Part shown: piece by piece, positions 59,631-64,000 of the stretch
Numbering within the stretch: the stretch's first letter is position 1
How the letters are laid out: each line of letters starts with the position of its first letter
Source of the DNA: Phyllostachys edulis
Taxonomy: Eukaryota > Streptophyta > Magnoliopsida > Poales > Poaceae
Direction: 5' to 3'
Assembly (NCBI GenBank): GCA_036346405.1
Contig: CM070553.1
Location: 78,060,976 to 78,124,975 of the forward strand
Length of the DNA stretch: 64,000 nt
Notes under the pieces: model-generated
Databases searched by the model: none
Told to the model about the DNA's origin: nothing
What the model saw: the letters and a program-made list of their open reading frames with translations, nothing else
Position numbers and translations under genes: made by a program

Positions 59631-60045
59631 CCAGGAGGTGCTACCGAAGGGTCGCGGGCCAAGACCTCCAGGAGGTCTTGAAGACCTCCTAGGAGGTCGG
59701 TTGCGGACCAAGACCTCCAGGAGATCCTGGTAGACCTCCTTGGGAATGCACCGAGCGGTGCTACCACTCCTCTATGTAGTGGCACCGCAGCGCAAAAAAA
59801 AAATGGTCCTCCCGGACCTCTTGCGGTATATCATAGGGTGGGTCGTCACAATATACCAAGAGGTGCTACCGGCTGGTTGATGGCCAAGACCTGCAGGAGG
59901 TCTTGAAGACCTCCTGGGAGGTCCTAGTAGACCTCCCTCGGGATGCACCGAGCGGTACTTCCGCTCCTCCATGCGGTAGTACCGCAGCTCAAAAAAAAAT
60001 GGTCCTCCCGGACCTTTGCCGTATATCACAGGGTGGGTCGTCACA
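59631..60045 (+). repeat. Tandem duplication of LTR 3' end with palindromes
   Basis: Copy 1 runs about 59631-59850 and copy 2 about 59851-60045. Both include GAGGTGCTACC, palindromes such as AAGACCTCCAGGAGGTCTT, an A-run with ATGGTCCTCCCGGACC, and the terminal GGGTGGGTCGTCACA. Confidence 0.85.
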
Positions 60046-60391
60046 CTATGCAAAGGATTTTTAAAGCTCAGAAAATTGGGATGTTACAGGCTCTGAGGAG
60101 ACTCGTTGGGTGACGTCGTTGTGCAAAACTGACTCGTCGGGTCATGTCCTGCTTTACAGAGTGAGGTCACATCGTGCGTTGCCGAGCGAGGTCACGTCAT
60201 GCTTTGCAATTACGACGAGAGATTGACACTTCAAATGAAGTTAAAATTTGCAATTACGATACAATTAGTTCCACAGTGCTTACAACAAGCAAGATACTTA
60301 CTGAAGTACAAGTTATAACATGCTAGCAGTTCTAATCTTAGTACCACTATGCACCCAACAAGAAGCAGTGCTGCACTTCACACCGGTGTTC

Positions 60392-61440
60392 CTACATGTC
60401 GGCAGACACCTTGCAAGTTCTCGCAGTGTGACCTTTCTGGCGACAGCTGCCACAACGTCTACCCGCCGCTCTAGCTTTCCCTTCGTCCATATCATTCCTA
60501 ATGCAACGACTCTGCTGACAGCCCTTCCCCCCTTCAACAGGTCAAGATCCAGAATCCAAGTCCTCTGTGCAATATCTAACGTGACGAAGTTGTCCACAAC
60601 CCTGAAGCCCCTTAGCTTGCCGCACCACGCTTGTTGCACCCTCTCCTTCATGAAGTACTCTGATATAAAGTTCGATGGGTCCATGTGGATGATCCCGTAT
60701 GCGGCAAGGACATGAGAGCATGGCTTGTGAAGGAGCTTTGGCTTATTGCATGTGTAGCTAGGTTCATTCACATAGTCTCCAAGGCATACCTCGTGGGTAA
60801 TAAGAGATCGATCCATCTCAAATCCGAAACGATGCTATGTATTGCCCATCACAAAGACCGTGTGCGACTGACCCTTCTTGGTCTTGACCTGCATGTACGC
60901 TATAATCTTCGAGTAGTATAGTGTATGTGAGTTGGCTGCATGAAGTACTGTATTTGCATGCCTTTCCCTAAAATATCCGATTATACCGTGCAGAACGCCT
61001 TCCACGATGGCGATGAGAGGTTGAGAACAGAGGCCCCTAATAACCTAGTTGTACACCTCGGCAAGATTAGTGGTCATTATGCCGTACCTTGCATCGTCCA
61101 TGTCATGCAGCAAGAACCACTTCTCCAATGGCTCGGTCTCAATCCGATGGGAGAAGCACTCGATGTCCCTCGAGGTCCTCCACGTCAAATGGGGAGGGTT
61201 GAGCTCCCACAATGGTGTGAGGCGTTCGAGTTGTGCCACCCCATGAATGAGCGAACGCTTGTTCCTCTCGACAACATGCTTCCCGGTGTGCTCCTCCAAT
61301 ATCTCCCACAATGTATCAAATTTACACTGCTGATTCTGTATAGCAAGCCTCTTGAACAACTTCATCAACAGTTGCTACTTGAACTGCTTAAAGAAGTTGG
61401 CTCCTAGATGGCGAATGCACCATCTGTTACTCATGTCTGG
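60392..61440 (-). pseudogene. MULE transposase, C-terminal half (degenerate)
   Basis: Transposase of the outer MULE. In order on the minus strand: PDMSNRWCIRHLGANFFKQF (about 61370-61440), then in another frame LMKLFKRLAIQNQQCKFDTL...EKWFLLHDMDDARYGIMTTNLAEVYN (61045-61368), a decayed stretch, then a SWIM-type zinc finger TCNKPKLLHKPCSHVLAA (about 60700-60755) and finally a CCHC knuckle CGSCRQKGHTARTC followed by a stop near 60392. The first Cys expected in the SWIM motif (CxC) is Tyr here. The catalytic DDE core and N-terminal part upstream of 61440 are missing, so it cannot be active. Confidence 0.85.
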
Positions 61441-62371
61441 CCAAGGGAACGTCCAGCGTGGGTGTAGTCTCCAAGCCCGTCGGGGTGTCCGCGTACGGAC
61501 CACCCCCAAGTCAATCGCCTACCCCCCCCCCATGCGGGGCACAATGCTGTGCGTCGACGAGCCGGTCTAACAGGCCGAAACGCCAGTCCAAACCACCAAG
61601 GTCGTGAGCTATACCTGCAAATCAATTTAAAGTTAGCAATTACGACACAATTGCTAGTTAAATTATTTATAGCGTACCTCCCAAAATTCGTAAAATTTAG
61701 TGGCATTCCAGCATAAACAACATATTCGAATGGTAGGGTACGTTAACTTTCATGCAAGCCGTGTGGTGTACCAATTAAAAATAATGGAATGACTACACAT
61801 TTTTAATGAAATGTTCACGCATATTATTAACTTATTAACCAATGTTACCAATTGTTATCAACAACACTCCATAAAATTAAGCTTTTTTCACAACTAAAAT
61901 GCTACAGTAGTTAGTTCATTCGAAAAAAGCACAACTAAATACAGATAAACGTTAGGTGTCATGTGAATACAATATTGATAATGTCTGCTTTACCCAACGC
62001 TAACATGCGTTCAATCGATAATTGCTTAATTGCCTAATCTTTACCATCACTATTGCTCCCCAACACAAATTTTAACTCATAGGCATCTACGCATCTAAAT
62101 ATTTTAGAAGCTAACCTACAACTATTTCATTTGCTAACAATATGTCCCTACACATGATGTGGGTTGCTAACCTACCATGGTTTTAAAAGTTAATCTACAA
62201 AATAATGCAAAAAATCACCGGCGTTGATGCGAAGACCCTCTCTTTCCACCCTCTCTCTCCCTCTCCTCTCTTTCTCTCTCACTCTTCTCTTTCCCTTCCC
62301 TCTCCTCGCACCTCCTCCCTCTGCTCTCTGCGAAAATGGCGAAATGCCAGGCGCGCCCGCGCTCGTGCCCA
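61441..62371. other. MULE 5' region without recognisable coding
   Basis: Expected site of the transposase N-terminus but no motif is visible. It includes a C-run at 61523-61531 and a C/T-rich tract at 62235-62340, then the subterminal repeats. Probably reflects an internal deletion. Confidence 0.5.
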
Positions 62372-62545
62372 TATATGCCATCTTGTCGCCAAATGGTTGG
62401 GCGACTTGACTCTGTCGCCTAACAGTTAGTCCAAGTCGCTCAACCGTTGAGCGACTAGGATCTGAAGCGTCAAGTAGCTTAACCGTTGAGCGACTTAGAT
62501 ACCTATTGCTCAACCGTTGGGCGACTCTGTCGCCCAACGATACAA
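62372..62545. repeat. Subterminal palindrome array, right MULE end
   Basis: Five to six units, the best being TCGCTCAACCGTTGAGCGA at about 62437-62455, then GCTTAACCGTTGAGCGACTT and GCTCAACCGTTGGGCGAC. Mirrors 6183-6350. Confidence 0.85.
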
Positions 62546-62625
62546 CGACATATGATTGTTTCTGTAAAAAATAAAGTAATATTATTCCTATAATTCTGAA
62601 TAAAAAATAGATTATAAAAAAATCC
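62531..62625. repeat. Right terminal inverted repeat of outer MULE
   Basis: Pairs with 6106-6200. Tip AAAAAATAGATTATAAAAAA then ATCC, followed by TSD GATCTCGAT. Confidence 0.85.
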
Positions 62626-62634
62626 GATCTCGAT

Positions 62635-63600
62635 CATGACTCCTTCCCCTATTTCATTTCGTTCTGTTAGAAGGGAAGAGCCGAGTGTGACGACCGTAAT
62701 GACAAATTTAGGCTCACCTAACCGTAATGCTAAAAATGATACCACCAAGTTGCCCTATGCCATGGCCTTGGGGCCGATTTCGCCGCGTACAGTGTAGACC
62801 AATGTGCCCTTGGCGCACAGTTTCACCGAATGCAGGGCACAACACTTATGCCACGCTAGCGCCCAAACATGTCTGACTTAAATTCAATGGCAAAGAGAAG
62901 TGTATTGTTTGTTGCAATAGAGAGTAGAGAGTACAGGTGGAGTGGTTCACCACTAGCGTAACTTGTTAATTCTTATACGGCTTCCCCTGCCCCTCGACCA
63001 GGGTTTTAAAAACCACGGGGGCGGTAGGGCCGATAATCGACCGAAATTTTCAAATCAAGATTTGAATTTTTTGAAGTTAAAACGGAAAAACTGATAAAAT
63101 AGTTTGGTTTTGAGATCTCCTTGGGTGAAATTCAAGCTCAGCAGACTAAATCTCAGGTTCCTCTCTGAGTCTTTCTTCTCAAAGATCGATCTGTATGCCG
63201 AATTTCCATTGAACCGATGCATCTTTTCATCTCGTTTGCCATCGACAAAATCTTTGGTTTTTTCTTGCTTAGTTTTGTTTTGCTTAGCTTGGTGGTGTGC
63301 TTTGGTTTTTGGAGAAATTTGCTGCCATTACGATTAGGAATTGTACATGACTTGCTACACTAAGATTAGGCCGAAACCAAGTTGATTCGTGATGTTTCAC
63401 AAGTTAATAGGAACATGGGGACTGCTTTTCTCTCGATCCACAGAGCTAGTTTCTGTGATTACATTTAGGGAAAATTAGCTCAGTGACATCATGTTAGAGC
63501 GTAATCGGAGAAACGATACTTTGTTCGTGACGCACTAGAAAATAACATCGCGAACACCGAAAAATTAGACGAATGACATCGCCGCTAGTTACTTTCGTTT
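62635..63600. other. Right flank, no gene seen
   Basis: Low-copy-looking AT-rich DNA that would be continuous with 5.0-6.1 kb before the MULE inserted. The only longer frame (63104-63337, +) has no motif. Confidence 0.45.
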
Positions 63601-64000
63601 CCAGAATTTTTTAAATATAGAAACTAAGCTCAAAGAATTATCAGTTTTTTGTGGAGCCTTCCGACACAATTTAATTGCTTGTGTATTTTTTTTCAAAAAT
63701 TTATACATTGTGATTTTATCTCTAAAATTCATTTAAGTATACCATTTGTAGGAATTTTTTAATACAGAAAATGAGGTCCAAACATTATGAAATTATTTTT
63801 TCAGGCTCCTTACATAGTGGACTTAATTTTGTAATTTTTCCAGAATTTTACAAAATTAAGTAATGCAATTTCATAATGTCCACTGTGTGAGGAGTCTAAT
63901 ATTTCATAATGTAAGGACATTACGAAATCGCATTAATTAATTTTGTAAAAATTCTAGAAAAATTACACAATCAAGTCCACTATGTAAGGAGCTTGATTTT
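63601..64000. repeat. AT-rich repeat with large inverted repeat, cut by window end
   Basis: 63790-63887 and the reverse complement of 63905-64000 match over about 90 bp (shared GCTCCTTACATAGTGGACTT and AGAATTTTACAAAATTAA-like blocks). A more diverged direct copy of the left arm lies ~148 bp earlier (GAATTTTTTAAATATAGAAA versus GAATTTTTTAATACAGAAAA). Could be a foldback element or inverted satellite monomers. Confidence 0.65.

Larger units (their letters stand above)
51047..60045 (+). mobile_element. LTR-LTR remnant of gag-only family, no internal region
   Basis: TSD CTATG at 51042-51046 and 60046-60050. Two LTRs of the 29125-42495 family lie head-to-tail: 51047-55804, lacking its 3' end, and 55805-60045. 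No PBS, gag or polypurine tract remains between them. Both start TGTAAC(A/G)TCCCGTTT and share AAAATAA...AACCATTTGGTTTTG and AGTTCAAAGCTTAACTTGAG with the reverse complement of the other element. Best explained by one element whose first LTR end and whole interior were deleted. Confidence 0.85.
55805..60045 (+). repeat. Second LTR of LTR-LTR remnant
   Basis: 4.24 kb. Minisatellite reduced to ~6 units (56310-56690), TATA box CTATATATAG (57545-57554), module (58681-58751). Its 3' end is duplicated: the terminal block ending GGGTGGGTCGTCACA occurs at 59836-59850 and again at 60031-60045. Confidence 0.88.
26714..60088 (-). mobile_element. Giant-LTR Ty3 block with nested insertions
   Basis: Left end TGTCGGGACCC (26714), right end GGGATGTTACA (60088), TSD GGCTC at 26709-26713 and 60089-60093. 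The internal region 43812-46073 has RT, protease and gag remnants in minus order and a degenerate PBS at 46062-46073. However, the left LTR-like part and the right LTR are not alignable by eye, so the block may be a chimera of two related elements. Nested inside are a Pack-MULE-like element (27957-29114), a gag-only element (29125-42495) and an LTR-LTR remnant (51047-60045). Confidence 0.65.
46075..60088 (-). repeat. Right (5') giant LTR, interrupted by LTR-LTR remnant
   Basis: Net LTR 46075-51046 plus 60051-60088, about 5.0 kb. Starts (minus) TGTAACATCCCAATTTTC at 60088 and ends near 46075 next to the PBS-like site. Contains the conserved module (46950-47003) and a TATA-like box (49385-49397). 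The frame 46418-47002 is within LTR sequence and is not considered a gene. Diverged from the left LTR. Confidence 0.7.
6106..62625 (-). mobile_element. Outer Mutator-like element expanded by nested retrotransposons
   Basis: The left end (6106) starts GAATTTTTTTTATAATCTAT. The right end (62625), in reverse complement, starts GGATTTTTTTATAATCTATT. The two ends match for about 95 bp. The perfect 9-bp TSD GATCTCGAT is present at 6097-6105 and 62626-62634. Inside each TIR is an array of short palindromes. A MULE transposase remnant is on the minus strand at 60392-61440. Subtracting the two nested blocks with their own TSDs (6479-24785 plus 5 bp; 26714-60088 plus 5 bp) leaves about 4.83 kb, a normal MULE size. 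The remaining MULE parts are 6106-6478, 24791-26713 and 60094-62625. The call rests on TSD, TIR and transposase together. The middle part also holds retroelement debris. Confidence 0.88.

Noticed and set aside
1..64000. tRNA, rRNA or organellar DNA
   Set aside because: No tRNA-like fold with conserved box sequences, rRNA block or organellar gene was recognised; only primer-binding sites complementary to tRNA ends are present.

Overview
The window is nuclear DNA from a grass (Poaceae). Plant GT-AG introns, a plant peroxin-14 gene start and grass-type Ty3 retrotransposon lineages point that way. I cannot name the species. Almost everything from about 5.6 kb to 62.6 kb is transposable-element DNA, and its layers can be ordered from target-site duplications (TSDs) that I read directly.

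Layout. (1) 1-5.6 kb is low-copy DNA. It holds the 5' end of a PEX14-like gene (exons 1576-1609, 2347-2546, 2638-2692, + strand) and a weak minus-strand coding candidate at 5264-5617. (2) 5632-6054 is a foldback Mutator-like MITE with a near-perfect 9-bp TSD. (3) 6106-62625 is one Mutator-like element (MULE) with ~95-bp terminal inverted repeats and a perfect 9-bp TSD (GATCTCGAT). Without its nested insertions it would be only about 4.8 kb; two LTR-element blocks expand it to 56.5 kb. Its degenerate, N-truncated transposase lies at 60392-61440 on the minus strand. (4) 6479-24785 is a minus-strand Tat-lineage Ty3 retrotransposon (TSD GGTGG). It carries gag, PR, RT, RNase H, a second RNase H and integrase, plus an antisense spliced ORF of the 'putative gypsy-type transposon' family. 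A 5-kb solo LTR (9755-14806, TSD TGAAG) splits that ORF. (5) 26714-60088 is a degenerate minus-strand Ty3 block with giant LTRs (TSD GGCTC). Its left LTR contains a Pack-MULE-like element (27957-29114). It also contains a non-autonomous, gag-only retrotransposon with 4.97-kb LTRs (29125-42495, TSD ATCAC). Its right LTR contains an LTR-LTR remnant of the same non-autonomous family in the opposite orientation (51047-60045, TSD CTATG). (6) 62635-64000 is AT-rich flank ending in an inverted repeat that runs off the window.

Inferred order of events: the MULE inserted first. The Tat element and the giant-LTR block then landed in it. The solo LTR, the Pack-MULE, the gag-only element (at the edge of the Pack-MULE's own TSD) and the LTR-LTR remnant came later. 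Apart from PEX14, no cellular gene is convincingly present. The most unusual signals are cis-structures: palindrome arrays at the MULE ends, dispersed hairpins in the Tat element, a ~70-nt module shared by LTRs of several families, and a 60-bp minisatellite inside the giant LTRs.

Caution: paired LTRs differ mainly by 1-4-nt indels rather than substitutions. Some of the frameshifts noted below may therefore be assembly errors.
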